The position numbers and the translations under genes were made by a program. 64,000 nucleotides of DNA, taken from the NCBI GenBank assembly GCA_900466875.1, contig UBNQ01000023.1, forward strand, positions 372,001-436,000, written 5' to 3'. Source of the stretch: Hyphomicrobiales bacterium (GTDB lineage: Bacteria; Pseudomonadota; Alphaproteobacteria; Rhizobiales; Rhizobiaceae). The notes under the pieces were generated by a model, which was not told where the DNA came from, ran no database searches, and saw nothing but the letters and a program-made list of their open reading frames with translations. Shown piece after piece: positions 29,416 to 38,284 of this stretch (its first letter is position 1; each line of letters begins with the position of its first letter).

Positions 29416-31086
29416 ATGGCTAAGCAAGACGAACTGGTGTTTCTGCCGCTGGGCGGCGTGGGCGAGATCGGCATGAACCTCGCTCTCTACGGCTACGGGC
29501 CGCCTGAGAAGCGCCAGTGGATCATGGTCGATTGCGGTGTGACCTTCCCCGGTCCCGATCTTCCGGGCGTTGATCTGGTTCTTCCCGATATCCGCTTCCT
29601 CGCCAAGCAGCGCAACAATCTCAAGGGCATGATCATCACCCATGCCCATGAGGACCATTATGGCGCGATGAACGATCTGTGGCCCGGCCTCAACGTCCCC
29701 GTCTATGCCTCGCCCTTTACCGCCGGCATGCTGGAAGCCAAGCGCAAATACGAAGGCGACCGCGCCGAAATCCCGATCACCATCTTCAAGGCAGGCGACC
29801 GCATCAATGTCGGCCCGTTCGAGATCGAAGCCGTCGGCGTCAACCACTCCATTCCCGAGCCCATGTCGCTCGTCATCCGCACCCCGCTCGGCAATGTCGT
29901 CCATACCGGCGACTGGAAGATCGACGCCAAGCCCACACTCGGTCCTCTGACCGACGAAGCCCGTTTCCGTGCCATCGGCGACGAGGGCGTTCTTGCCCTG
30001 ATGTGCGACAGCACCAATGCCCTGCGCGAGGGTGTCTCGCCGTCGGAAGAAGAAGTTTCCAAGGGCCTCCAGAAGGTCATCGAGGAAGCCGAGGGCAGGG
30101 TAGCCGTCACCACCTTCTCGTCCAACGTCGGTCGTATCCGCTCCATCGCGGAAGCTGCCAACGCCGCCGGTCGTGAAGTCCTGCTGCTCGGTTCGTCGCT
30201 GAAGCGCGTCGTCAACGTCGCGCAGGATATCGGCATCATGGAAGGCCTGAAGCCTTTCCTAGCCGAAGACGAATACGGTTACATCCCGCGCGACAAGGTC
30301 GTCGTCATCCTGACCGGCAGCCAGGGCGAATCCCGCGCGGCGCTGGCCAAGATCTCCCGCGACGAGATGCGCCATGTGGCGCTCACCAAGGGCGATACGG
30401 TCGTCTTTTCGTCCCGCACGATTCCGGGCAACGAAAAGCCGATCATCGAGATCAAGAACGCGCTGATCGAGCAGGGAATCAGGATCGTCACCGATTCCGA
30501 TGCGCTGGTTCACGTCTCCGGCCATCCGCGCCGCAACGAACTCCTGAAAATGTACGAGTGGACGCGTCCGCAGATCCTCGTGCCCGTTCACGGCGAGGCC
30601 GCCCACCTGACGGCTCAGGCCGAACTCGGCGCATCCGCAGGTATTGCGACTATCCCGCGCGTGCGAAACGGCAATATCCTGCGTTTGGCTCCAGGCCCTG
30701 CGGAAGTCATTGATGATGCGCCCGTCGGCCGCATCTACAAGGATGGCAAGCTTATCGGCGACATGGACGAGATGGGCATCAGCGATCGCCGCAAGCTCTC
30801 TTTCGTCGGCCATGTCTCGGTCAGCATCCTGCTCGACCAGCGTTATGAATTCCTCGCCGATCCCGATCTCGTCTCCTTCGGCCTGCCGGAATTCGACGAT
30901 GAGGGCGAAGACATGGATGACGGTCTCTACGATGCCGTTCTCGGCGCCGTCGAAAGCATCCCGCGCACCCGCCGCAAGGATCTCGACACGGTCCGCGAAT
31001 CCGTGCGCCGCGCCGTCCGCTCCGCCGCCAACATCGCCTGGGGCAAGAAGCCGATCGTCACGGTGTTTGTGACGAGGGTTCAGTAG
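29416..31086 (+). CDS. rnj: Ribonuclease J
   Basis: The 556-residue metallo-beta-lactamase nuclease with beta-CASP domain acts as 5' exonuclease in rRNA and mRNA processing. The zinc motif HAHEDH stands at residues 76-81, VVHTGDWKID further on, and the beta-CASP part with SQGESRAALAKI and VHVSGHPRRNE. LVPVHGE is also conserved. Alphaproteobacteria use RNase J beside RNase E, and both exist in rhizobia. It is nine bases downstream of birA. Confidence 0.95.
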   Translation: MAKQDELVFLPLGGVGEIGMNLALYGYGPPEKRQWIMVDCGVTFPGPDLPGVDLVLPDIRFLAKQRNNLKGMIITHAHEDHYGAMNDLWPGLNVPVYASPFTAGMLEAKRKYEGDRAEIPITIFKAGDRINVGPFEIEAVGVNHSIPEPMSLVIRTPLGNVVHTGDWKIDAKPTLGPLTDEARFRAIGDEGVLALMCDSTNALREGVSPSEEEVSKGLQKVIEEAEGRVAVTTFSSNVGRIRSIAEAANAAGREVLLLGSSLKRVVNVAQDIGIMEGLKPFLAEDEYGYIPRDKVVVILTGSQGESRAALAKISRDEMRHVALTKGDTVVFSSRTIPGNEKPIIEIKNALIEQGIRIVTDSDALVHVSGHPRRNELLKMYEWTRPQILVPVHGEAAHLTAQAELGASAGIATIPRVRNGNILRLAPGPAEVIDDAPVGRIYKDGKLIGDMDEMGISDRRKLSFVGHVSVSILLDQRYEFLADPDLVSFGLPEFDDEGEDMDDGLYDAVLGAVESIPRTRRKDLDTVRESVRRAVRSAANIAWGKKPIVTVFVTRVQ

Positions 31087-31183
31087 GCATCTTGCCTCTC
31101 ACCCGGAGTGCAGTGCGCTGCACTCCGTCTCTTCGCGCAGAGGGATATCAGGTGGGGTCGTACCTTCCCGGGGCTTTTGGTGT

Positions 31184-31282
31184 GTTGCGCAAAAGTGTGC
31201 CGCGGTTTTGCGCAGCAGATATGCGACACAATAAAGACCTGAAGCGCCACGAGAAAATCCGCAGGATGGCGATATGCATTAG
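31184..31282. repeat. Rhizobial intergenic repeat element, copy 2
   Basis: GCGCAAAAGTGTGCCGCGG, TTTTGCGCAG, ATATGCG, ATAAAGACCTGAAGCG and a terminal GCATTAGCGC repeat the layout of the element at 6987, with many base changes. It lies between rnj and the lipoprotein gene. Confidence 0.65.
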
Positions 31283-31361
31283 CGCTTCACGCGGTCACGG
31301 GCGTCGGTCATAATGCAAACCTCGACAGACGTTCTTTGCCCCGTCAGCATCCAGGGATGAG

Positions 31362-31664
31362 ATGACCGCGATGAGAAAAACGTTGATTTCCTTGGTTGTT
31401 GCAACGCTTACGGCGTGCAGTGCGACTGCCGATCCCGAATTGGTCGCGCGCGATTACGGATCTGACATCGCGCCAATCTCGGGCAGCATCACATACGACG
31501 GTCAACCGAGAAGCCGTCTTACCAAAGCGCCCGTCGGCAGCAGCTTCGATCATGAATTTTACAATAGTTTCGGTAACCGAGTTGTTGAACGCTACAGAAT
31601 ACAGCCAGATCGAAGCCTCAAAATCGTTAGCCGCCAGATATTCAACCTGCCATCGGACGATTGA
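31362..31664 (+). CDS. Small lipoprotein of unknown function
   Basis: The 100-residue product has a short signal sequence ending in the lipobox LTAC, with Cys19 as the likely lipidated residue, so it should be anchored in a membrane facing the periplasm. The mature part contains FDHEFYNSFGNRVVERYRIQPDRSLKIVSR. I do not recognise a family. An AGGGATG lies just upstream of ATG 31362; ATG 31371 is an alternative. Base composition is less GC-rich than in neighbouring genes. Confidence 0.6.
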   Translation: MTAMRKTLISLVVATLTACSATADPELVARDYGSDIAPISGSITYDGQPRSRLTKAPVGSSFDHEFYNSFGNRVVERYRIQPDRSLKIVSRQIFNLPSDD

Positions 31665-31832
31665 GGCATTTGCGGGCATGGCGACAAAAGTGCACGTTCC
31701 TCGATCCAGCCGCGTACCTGCCCGATGTAAAGCCGGGCGTGATGCTTCAGATCGTCTGCGGGGAATGGGCGCCGGCAGGCGGATGAGAGGCTGTTGCCTG
31801 TCAAAGGCAGGCGCATGAAAGAGGAGGAACAC

Positions 31833-32237
31833 ATGCTCGGCCGCGTCAACCACATCGCCATCGCCGTCCCGATCCTGGACGAAGCCGCCGCCACCTATCG
31901 TGATACGCTCGGCGCAAAAGTCTCCGCCCCGCAATCCCTGCCCGAACACGGCGTGACCGTGATCTTCGTCGAGCTTGCCAACACCAAGATCGAGCTGCTC
32001 GAGCCGCTCGATGATACGTCCCCGATCGCCGCCTTCCTGGAGCGCAATCCCTCAGGCGGTATCCACCACATCTGCTACGAAACTCCGGACATCACTGCTG
32101 CCGCCGAAACGCTGAAAGCCACCGGCGCGCGCATTCTCGGCGACGGAACGCCGAAGATCGGCGCCCACGGAAAGCCGGTGCTTTTCCTTCACCCGAAGGA
32201 TTTCAACGGTACGCTGATCGAGCTGGAAGAAGTCTGA
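31833..32237 (+). CDS. mce: Methylmalonyl-CoA epimerase
   Basis: The 134-residue glyoxalase-fold enzyme interconverts (R)- and (S)-methylmalonyl-CoA in propionyl-CoA use. Metal ligands of the family are in VNHIAIAV (His7), GGIHHICYE and the final GTLIELEEV. ATG 31833 has AGGAGG about eight bases upstream. The gene order rnj-mce-DUF1467-proS-lolC is, to my knowledge, conserved among rhizobia. Confidence 0.93.
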   Translation: MLGRVNHIAIAVPILDEAAATYRDTLGAKVSAPQSLPEHGVTVIFVELANTKIELLEPLDDTSPIAAFLERNPSGGIHHICYETPDITAAAETLKATGARILGDGTPKIGAHGKPVLFLHPKDFNGTLIELEEV

Positions 32238-32350
32238 GCGAGGCAAGGGATGACGAATAAAATCAATGACTCTGCACGATCTTCGGAATCATTTTGTCAG
32301 CCGCTTCATCCGCCTGTTCCGCTTATGAAGCCACGTGACGGAGCCCCCTC

Positions 32351-32623
32351 ATGCCAGTCCTGACGACCGCCGCGATCTACTTCATCCTCTGGTGGACGGT
32401 CCTCTTCGTCGTCCTGCCGCTCGGCTATCGCAGCCAGCGCGAGGAGGGGGAGGTGACGCTCGGAACGGTGGAAAGTGCCCCGGCAAAATTCCGCGGCGGG
32501 CGCGTCGTTTTCTTGACCACGCTGATCTCTGGGGCGATCTATCTCGCCTACCATCTCGCGTCCGTTTATTTCGGCTTCGGGATTGCCAGCATCCCGGAGA
32601 TCGTGCCGCGCTTCCCGCAATAG
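32351..32623 (+). CDS. DUF1467 family membrane protein
   Basis: The 90-residue protein has a helix at about residues 6-24 and another at 52-72. The pattern WWTVLFVVLPLGYRSQREEGEVTLGTVESAPAKF is that of the alphaproteobacterial DUF1467 family. Function is unknown. It stands between mce and proS; a terminator-like hairpin follows about 75 bases later. Confidence 0.85.
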   Translation: MPVLTTAAIYFILWWTVLFVVLPLGYRSQREEGEVTLGTVESAPAKFRGGRVVFLTTLISGAIYLAYHLASVYFGFGIASIPEIVPRFPQ

Positions 32624-32697
32624 GTGTGGAGGGAAAGAATGCTCGTAAACTCTGCGAAAATGAGGGGGTTTCGTCGGTTCAGGCTGCTGAAAGGCAA

Positions 32698-32728
32698 AAA
32701 AAAACAAGGCGTTGAAGCCTTGTTTTTT
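32698..32728. terminator. Bidirectional intrinsic terminator
   Basis: ACAAGGC and GCCTTGT form the stem with loop GTTGAA, flanked by A runs on the left and T runs on the right. On the plus strand it would end the mce-DUF1467 transcript. On the minus strand a run of nine T follows, so it would also end leftward transcription coming from the 32727-32828 frame. Confidence 0.85.
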
Positions 32729-32828
32729 AGTTTCGCGTGATCCTAACCGTTTCCGGGGCAGCGTCGAGCGCGCCTAAGATCTGATCCTCCCAAGACTTTA
32801 CCGCGATTGGCAAGAATTTGAACTTCAT
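32727..32828 (-). CDS. Possible 33-residue reading frame before a terminator
   Basis: The reverse strand encodes 33 residues starting MKFKFLPIAVKSWED and ending VRITRN, with the stop codon merging into a strong minus-strand terminator. The composition is protein-like. No good ribosome binding site is visible before the ATG, and I know no family. It could be a small protein, a remnant of a lost gene, or chance. Confidence 0.3.
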   Translation of the reverse strand: MKFKFLPIAVKSWEDQILGALDAAPETVRITRN

Positions 32829-33123
32829 GCCTGTTTTATGGGCTGAAACTAGCTCATAGGTTGGGCTTTGTCATCCTCTTTTTTTGTATTTTTGTGACAG
32901 CTGTGGAAAAAATTGCCTTTGGCGCATTTGTCGCACCCTTGCCTTCATCAAAATCACATTTTTGCCTGACCGGAACGGTTTCGCCCTTGCGTCATCCACC
33001 GGCTTTTCACGCAAGGCCGGGTTTTCTTAGGCGCAAGGAACCGGTAATAAGCCACGCAATATGTCTTCAAATCGGCCGATTCCTGCGTGATGCGGGAGGC
33101 CAAGTAAACAGTCGGAAATCAAG
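32829..33123 (+). other. Gene-free stretch upstream of proS
   Basis: Nearly 300 bases with T-rich tracts (a TTTTTTTG near 32880) and no recognisable gene. It should hold the promoter of proS, and perhaps one for leftward transcription toward the terminator at 32698. CACGCAAGGCC and nearby words can form weak stems, but nothing specific is recognised. Confidence 0.4.
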
Positions 33124-34446
33124 ATGCGCCTGTCCCGCTATTTTATGCCCATCCTGAAGGAAAATCCCAAGGAGGCGGAAATTGTCTCGCACCGCCTGAT
33201 GCTGCGCGCGGGCATGGTCCGGCAGCAGAGCCAGGGCATCTATTCCTGGCTGCCGCTCGGCAAGAAGGTGCTGGACAAGGTCAACGCCATCGTCCGCGAA
33301 GAACAGAACCGCGCCGGCGCCGTCGAGCTTCTGATGCCGACGCTGCAGTCCGCTGAGCTCTGGCAGGAAAGCGGCCGTTACGAGGCCTATGGCAAGGAAA
33401 TGCTGCGCATCAAGGACCGCCAGGAGCGTCCGATGCTCTACGGCCCGACCAATGAGGAAATGGTCACCGATATTTTCCGGTCCTACGTCAAGTCCTACAA
33501 GAACCTGCCGCTCAACCTCTATCACATCCAGCTGAAGTTCCGCGACGAGATCCGTCCGCGTTTCGGCACCATGCGCTCGCGCGAATTCCTGATGAAGGAC
33601 GCCTATTCCTTCGACCTGACCCGCGAAGACGCGATCCATTCCTATAACAAGATGTTCGTCGCCTACCTGCGCACCTTCGCGCGGCTCGGCATGCGCGCTA
33701 TTCCCATGCGCGCCGATACCGGCCCGATCGGCGGCAATCACAGCCACGAATTCATCATCCTGGCCGAAACCGGCGAATCCGAAGTGTTCAGCCACAAGGC
33801 CTTCACCGATTTCGAAATCCCCGCCGAAAACACCGATTTCGACGATGTCGCCGGCCTGCAGGCAATCTTCGACAAGTGGACTTCGGTCTATGCCGCAACG
33901 TCTGAAATGCACGACGAAGCCGCCTTCAACGCGATCCCGGACGCAGACCGCCTGTCCGCCCGTGGCATCGAGGTCGGCCACATCTTCTATTTCGGCACAA
34001 AGTATTCCGAACCGATGGGCGCCAAGGTGCAGGGTCCAGATGGAAAAGAACACCCTGTCCACATGGGATCCTACGGTATCGGCCCGACACGCCTTGTTCC
34101 CGCCATCATCGAAGCATCGCATGACGAGAACGGCATTATCTGGCCCGAATCGGTCGCACCCTTCGATGTCGTAGTGATCAACATGAAGCCGGGCGACGCC
34201 GCCTGCGACGATCTTTCGGAAAAGCTCTACGCATCGCTGAAGAACGCCGGCAAGGACGTGCTCTACGACGACACCGACGATCGCGCCGGCACCAAGTTCG
34301 CCACCGCCGATCTCATCGGCGTCCCGGTGCAGATCATCGTGGGTCCCCGTTCGGCGGCCGTCGGCGAGGTCGAGGTCAAGGACCGCAAGACAGGTGCCCG
34401 CGAAGTGATGACGCTCGAGGCTGCACTGAACCGGGCAACCGGCTGA
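33124..34446 (+). CDS. proS: Prolyl-tRNA synthetase (short alphaproteobacterial type)
   Basis: The 440-residue class II synthetase charges tRNA-Pro. Motif 2 is in [26 protein letters not shown] and motif 3 in [16 protein letters not shown]. The protein lacks the editing insertion of the 570-residue E. coli type, as usual in alphaproteobacteria. The C-terminal anticodon-binding domain follows from about residue 340. ATG 33124 starts [19 protein letters not shown], the standard N-terminus. Confidence 0.95.
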   Translation: MRLSRYFMPILKENPKEAEIVSHRLMLRAGMVRQQSQGIYSWLPLGKKVLDKVNAIVREEQNRAGAVELLMPTLQSAELWQESGRYEAYGKEMLRIKDRQERPMLYGPTNEEMVTDIFRSYVKSYKNLPLNLYHIQLKFRDEIRPRFGTMRSREFLMKDAYSFDLTREDAIHSYNKMFVAYLRTFARLGMRAIPMRADTGPIGGNHSHEFIILAETGESEVFSHKAFTDFEIPAENTDFDDVAGLQAIFDKWTSVYAATSEMHDEAAFNAIPDADRLSARGIEVGHIFYFGTKYSEPMGAKVQGPDGKEHPVHMGSYGIGPTRLVPAIIEASHDENGIIWPESVAPFDVVVINMKPGDAACDDLSEKLYASLKNAGKDVLYDDTDDRAGTKFATADLIGVPVQIIVGPRSAAVGEVEVKDRKTGAREVMTLEAALNRATG

Positions 34447-34544
34447 TCGTTCTGCCGCTCGGGTTTCCGGCCGGATTGACAATATTGGGTGCGGGACAGG
34501 CTGAAACGGTCATGTCCGGCACCCGTAAAGACGAGGAAACGTGA

Positions 34545-35852
34545 ATGGCGAGCGTTGCGGCTGGGCAGGAAAAGCAAAAAGTCGAGAAGGTCCCGAGCGC
34601 CGGGGCCTTTTCAGGCTTCGAGCGCATGGTCGCCTGGCGTTACCTGCGTTCGCGCCGCAAGGAAGCGTTTATCTCGGTCATTGCCGGATTTTCCTTCATC
34701 GGCATCATGCTGGGGGTCGCGACCCTCATCATCGTCATGGCGGTCATGAACGGTTTCCGCACCGAACTCATCTCGCGCATTCTCGGCATCAACGGCCACA
34801 TGATCGTCCAGCCGGTTGATACGCCCCTGAATGACTACGCCGAACTGACGAAGCGATTTGCGGCCGTGCCGGGTGTCAAGATGGCGCTACCCCTGGTGGA
34901 GGGCCAGACTTTGGCTTCCGGCCGAGGCGGCGCCGGATCGGGCGCATTGGTCCGTGGCGTTCGTGCGGAAGATCTGGAGAAGCTCTCGGAAGTCGCAGGC
35001 AATATCAAGCAGGGCGATATCGTCGGTTTTGCCTCTGGGCAGGGCGTTCTCGTCGGCTCCAGGCTTGCGGCCCAGCTCGGCCTCAATGCCGGAGACCAGA
35101 TCACGCTGATGTCGCCGGAGGGCGACGTGACGCCGATGGGTGTCAATCCTCGCGTCAAATCCTACCCCATTTCCGGCCTGTTCGAGATCGGCATGTCAGA
35201 ATACGACGCGACGATCATCTACATGCCGCTGGAGGAATCGCAGCTTTATCTAAACGCTGAAGGCATTGTTCAGTCGATCGAACTGTTCATCAACGACCCG
35301 GAAGCCGTCGACGAATTGCGCCCGAAGATCGAGGAGGCGGCCGGCCGGCAGATCTTCATCACCGATTGGCGCCAGCGCAACCAGACCTTCTTCTCCGCCC
35401 TTCAGGTCGAGCGCAACGTCATGTTCATGATCCTGACGCTGATCGTGCTTGTTGCCGCCCTCAATATCATTTCCGGCCTCATCATGCTGGTAAAGGACAA
35501 GGGGTCGGATATCGCCATCCTGCGCACCATGGGTGCCGCTTCCGGCTCGATCATGCGCATCTTCTTCATGACCGGCGCGGCGATCGGTGTGGTCGGCACC
35601 TTCGCGGGCGTCGCGCTCGGTGTCCTCGTCTGTCTCAACATCGAGTCCATCCGCCAATTCTTCTCGTGGATTTCCGGCACCGTGCTGTTCAACCCGGAAC
35701 TCTATTTCCTGAGCGAACTTCCCGCCGAAATGAGCGTCAGCGAAACCATCTCCGTCGTCACCATGGCGCTGACACTGTCCTTCATCGCCACCATCTTACC
35801 TGCATGGCGAGCCTCCAGGCTCGATCCTGTCCAGGCGCTTCGCTACGAATAG
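34545..35852 (+). CDS. lolC: Lipoprotein-releasing ABC transporter permease LolC/LolE
   Basis: The 435-residue permease has one helix near residues 45-68, a large periplasmic domain, and three helices near the C-terminus (after residues 285, 330 and 395), the MacB/LolC layout. [38 protein letters not shown] is the typical N-terminus. It works with LolD to extract lipoproteins from the inner membrane for transfer to LolA. A single permease gene here serves in place of the LolC/LolE pair. Confidence 0.92.
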   Translation: MASVAAGQEKQKVEKVPSAGAFSGFERMVAWRYLRSRRKEAFISVIAGFSFIGIMLGVATLIIVMAVMNGFRTELISRILGINGHMIVQPVDTPLNDYAELTKRFAAVPGVKMALPLVEGQTLASGRGGAGSGALVRGVRAEDLEKLSEVAGNIKQGDIVGFASGQGVLVGSRLAAQLGLNAGDQITLMSPEGDVTPMGVNPRVKSYPISGLFEIGMSEYDATIIYMPLEESQLYLNAEGIVQSIELFINDPEAVDELRPKIEEAAGRQIFITDWRQRNQTFFSALQVERNVMFMILTLIVLVAALNIISGLIMLVKDKGSDIAILRTMGAASGSIMRIFFMTGAAIGVVGTFAGVALGVLVCLNIESIRQFFSWISGTVLFNPELYFLSELPAEMSVSETISVVTMALTLSFIATILPAWRASRLDPVQALRYE

Positions 35853-35866
35853 GATCCCGTCACCTC

Positions 35867-36553
35867 ATGACACCTCGCAAATCCGTACTGAAGCTTGCCA
35901 ATGTCGAACGCCATTATGGCCAGGGAGAAACGACGCTTTCGATCCTGAAGGGCGCCGATTTCGAACTGAGCAGCGGTGAGATCGTCGCACTTGTCGCCCC
36001 GTCGGGCACCGGCAAGTCGACCCTCCTTCATCTTGCCGGCCTGCTCGAACACCCGGATGCCGGAGAAGTGTTCGTCGGCGGGCGGTCGTGCAACGATCTG
36101 CCGGACGAACAGCGCACCGCCATACGCCGTTCCGAGATCGGCTTCGTCTATCAGTTCCACCATCTCCTGCCGGAATTTTCGGCGATCGAGAATATCATGA
36201 TGCCGCAGCTGATCGGCGGCCTGTCGAAGGCCGAAGCGAAGGTGCGGGCCGCCCAGCTTCTCGATTACATGCGCATCGGCCACCGCGCCGAGCATCGCCC
36301 GGCGGAACTGTCCGGCGGCGAACAGCAGCGCGTCGCGATCGCCCGCGCGGTCGCCAATGCGCCGCGCGTGCTTCTGGCCGACGAACCGACCGGCAATCTT
36401 GATCCCAAGACCGCATCCTACGTTTTCGACGCGCTGGAAGCGCTGGTGCGCCAGTCCGGCCTTGCTGCCCTGATCGCCACCCACAACCACGACCTAGCCT
36501 CCCGCATGGACCGTCGCGTCACGATCGAAGGCGGCAAGGTGGTCGAGTTCTGA
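35867..36553 (+). CDS. lolD: Lipoprotein-releasing ABC transporter ATPase LolD
   Basis: The 228-residue ATPase has Walker [10 protein letters not shown], the family's [21 protein letters not shown], signature [14 protein letters not shown], and Walker [16 protein letters not shown] 35867 follows lolC by 14 bases; the frame is open further upstream but that part overlaps lolC. The pair forms the Lol export complex of the inner membrane. Confidence 0.95.
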   Translation: MTPRKSVLKLANVERHYGQGETTLSILKGADFELSSGEIVALVAPSGTGKSTLLHLAGLLEHPDAGEVFVGGRSCNDLPDEQRTAIRRSEIGFVYQFHHLLPEFSAIENIMMPQLIGGLSKAEAKVRAAQLLDYMRIGHRAEHRPAELSGGEQQRVAIARAVANAPRVLLADEPTGNLDPKTASYVFDALEALVRQSGLAALIATHNHDLASRMDRRVTIEGGKVVEF

Positions 36554-36639
36554 TCTGTTGAAGCGTCGGTTGGAATAAGTGGATTTTGTCTGTACGAGGC
36601 CATTAATCTCACGTCGCGCCGGATAGCGCTCGGCATGAG

Positions 36640-36712
36640 AGCAATGCCAGCAAAAGTGCGAACCGGTTTCGCGTCCAAAATTGCGTTAAAACAAAGAGAT
36701 AGAACAGTCTCG
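36640..36712. repeat. Rhizobial intergenic repeat element, copy 3 (diverged)
   Basis: GCAAAAGTGCGAACCGG, TTTCGCG, ATTGCGTTAAAACAAAGAGATAGA correspond piece by piece to the elements at 6987 and 31184 but belong to another subgroup. It lies between lolD and the toxin gene, which both end toward it. Confidence 0.6.
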
Positions 36713-36776
36713 CGTTTGGAAGAAAGGCGGAAATGCTCAAGAGAGCGAGCCATCTCTGCAGCGTGAATGAGACCAG

Positions 36777-37091
36777 CTACCGGCCGAATAGCTCAGAATG
36801 CGAACCGAGCCTGACAAATTCGACAGACTCGTCGTCGCATTGGTAGATGAGAAGAAAGTCGCCTCCAATATGCGCTTCCCGCACGCCTCCCCACTCTTTC
36901 CCGGATAATTCGTGGTCAGACCATTCTGCGCCCAGCGGTTTCCGGAATATGATCAGTTCCATCAACTCGATGGCACGGTTCATATCGACCTTTCCCGCCT
37001 TGTTATAGCGGCCCCAGTCTTTCTTGAACTCCCTTGTGTAATCGGAAGCTCTGGGAAGCGGAACTCTTCTGACAACGCTTTCTTTTTTCAC
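36777..37091 (-). CDS. Toxin of a RelE/YafQ-type toxin-antitoxin pair
   Basis: The 104-residue protein fits the YafQ mRNA interferase group: YTREFKKDWGRY, REAHIGGDFLLIYQCDD and the C-terminal FVRLGSHSELFG are the family's conserved blocks. Such toxins cut mRNA at the ribosome. It begins with GTG and follows the antitoxin gene by 32 bases on the minus strand. Residues expected for catalysis (His in EAHI, Arg in VRLG, His in GSHSELF) are present, so the toxin looks intact. Confidence 0.85.
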   Translation of the reverse strand: MKKESVVRRVPLPRASDYTREFKKDWGRYNKAGKVDMNRAIELMELIIFRKPLGAEWSDHELSGKEWGGVREAHIGGDFLLIYQCDDESVEFVRLGSHSELFGR

Positions 37092-37123
37092 GCGACCCGT
37101 CCGTTGTGCGTTCGAGCCAAGGC

Positions 37124-37393
37124 TTATTGCTCGTTAAGATCGGAAAAAAGCTTTTCGGGAGTATCAAACCGCGCGCTGCGAGCCTTCCTGATCTGCCGGG
37201 CCTCCAGCAAGGCCGCATGGGTCTTTTCGTTTGGAACCTTCAGCTCCAGAGGAAGACCCTGACTTGCGACTGTTCTGTGAAGAAACAGGCGAACGGCTTC
37301 CGACATTGACAGTCCCAGTGAGCCAAACACAGCGGCGGCATCTTCGCGGAGGTCGTCCTCGACCCTGATGTGAAGCATTTTGGTCGTGGTCAT
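37124..37393 (-). CDS. Antitoxin of the RelB/DinJ family
   Basis: The 89-residue product has an N-terminal ribbon-helix-helix (TKMLHIRVEDDLREDAAAVFGSLGLSMSEAVRLFLHRTV) for DNA binding and dimerisation, and a C-terminal part for toxin neutralisation. The ATG is preceded by AGGGATC. It is the first gene of the pair, so autoregulation of the promoter at about 37466-37495 is expected. Confidence 0.88.
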   Translation of the reverse strand: MTTTKMLHIRVEDDLREDAAAVFGSLGLSMSEAVRLFLHRTVASQGLPLELKVPNEKTHAALLEARQIRKARSARFDTPEKLFSDLNEQ

Positions 37394-37465
37394 GGTGATC
37401 CCTACAAGATCGGATTAATGTCCATCTGGGCTTTGCTGTCCGCTCAGTGATCCAGTTTGCAGAGT

Positions 37466-37495
37466 ATATGTGTATCTCATTTGCGATGCAGTCAA
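37466..37495 (-). promoter_or_regulatory. Possible promoter/operator of the toxin-antitoxin pair
   Basis: On the minus strand TTGACT and ACATAT are 18 bases apart, about 75 bases before the antitoxin start. An imperfect palindrome, GTATATGTGTATC, overlaps the -10 region and could be the antitoxin's operator. Confidence 0.35.
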
Positions 37496-37594
37496 GGTGC
37501 AGGCGAATCAACTTCGACAAAGCGGGGACAAAACGGGAACTCATTTCAATGATTCCAACAACCTACCTCGTTTTTCATCCCCGCCCTCAAAACC

Positions 37595-37890
37595 CGTGCC
37601 TACAATGCCCCCGTTCCGCTTCGGCTACACCGGTCCGCATAACCGGCGAGGCGAGACCGGTGACCGGGTGAGCCGCCCTTATGCAGGCGGACCGTCCGGG
37701 GCTGCGCAGAAAATGGTCTGCCCCTGAACAAGGCGTGCGCGTGTCGCACACATACCGGTATGGCAGTCCGCAAGGACATAAGACCTGCCGCCGCAGACGG
37801 ACCGGAGTTGCGCGGAAAAATACACCGAACGGGACACGCCGTGTGTCATTTATAAAAATTCAATTCGAGGCACCCGACGTGTCCCGGCCG
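37595..37890. other. GC-rich stretch packed with inverted repeats, possible structured RNA
   Basis: No convincing gene lies between the antitoxin and the small peptide gene. Several stems are seen: CGGTCCGCATAA (37631-37642) against TTATGC and GGACCG (37679-37694, with a four-base bulge), GGGGC...GCCCC with inner CAGA/TCTG near 37698-37724, GTGCG/CGCAC near 37736-37750, the palindrome CATACCGGTATG, and CGGGACACG/CGTGTCCCG near 37830-37887. It does not look like tmRNA, RNase P RNA or 6S RNA by the conserved words I know. Reading frames through it are Arg-rich and look accidental. Confidence 0.4.
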
Positions 37891-37984
37891 AAACAAAAAC
37901 GCTCAGGCACCAAGGGACGACTCCGCCTTCCGCCCCGCCGTTAGGATTTCGTTCACTATCGGGCGGGGATATGGCGCAAAATTC

Positions 37985-38039
37985 GTTTCCTGTTTGTTCC
38001 CTTATTGACTCCTGTACAAAAAGAGAACAAATTAAAAAC
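37985..38039 (+). promoter_or_regulatory. Promoter with LexA-like boxes before the small peptide gene
   Basis: TTGACT at 38005-38010 forms a likely -35 box, with a weak CAAATT or AAATTA 17-18 bases later. Three near matches to the alphaproteobacterial LexA box (GTTC-N7-GTTC or its complement) cover it: GTTT-N7-GTTC at 37985-37999, GTAC-N7-GAAC at 38014-38028 between the -35 and -10, and GAAC-N7-AAAC at 38025-38039. Each differs from the consensus by one base. Damage-inducible control is inferred. Confidence 0.5.
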
Positions 38040-38061
38040 ATAACGAACACGGGAGACAACG

Positions 38062-38148
38062 ATGACTGACCTTCTTCGTGATATTGCCGCTTTCGCATCC
38101 ATCGCAACCTTCGTCGCCACGCTGTCGATGCTGATGATTGCCATGTAA
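38062..38148 (+). CDS. 28-residue membrane peptide, possibly SOS-induced
   Basis: The frame encodes MTDLLRDIAAFASIATFV followed by ATLSMLMIAM. Residues 8-28 can form a single membrane helix with a short charged N-terminus. GGGAG stands six bases before the ATG, and a compact promoter with LexA-like boxes lies upstream, giving a leader of about 20 bases. An 18-base GC palindrome follows the stop. It is not homologous to anything I can name with certainty. The size and layout recall SidA of Caulobacter, a 29-residue SOS-induced division inhibitor; this is an analogy only. Confidence 0.65.
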   Translation: MTDLLRDIAAFASIATFVATLSMLMIAM

Positions 38149-38157
38149 CATTGCTGA

Positions 38158-38175
38158 GGCGCCCGGCCGGGCGCC
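38158..38175 (+). other. Perfect 18-base palindrome after the small peptide gene
   Basis: GGCGCCCGGCCGGGCGCC is its own complement. As RNA it could fold into a strong stem, but no T run follows, so it is a weak terminator at best; it may stabilise the short transcript's 3' end. Confidence 0.5.
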
Positions 38176-38284
38176 GCCATCTCTCCGATATGCTGCCGAA
38201 AACCGTTGAGCGGTGAATTGAAAACTGGACTTGAGCCGTCTCGCACCCGAAAATAGCGCGATTGAATCAAGGACGGCGATTGAT

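Noticed and set aside
37681..37944. An 87-codon Arg-rich frame through the structured stretch
   Set aside because: The composition follows the inverted repeats, there is no ribosome binding site, and nothing is recognised.
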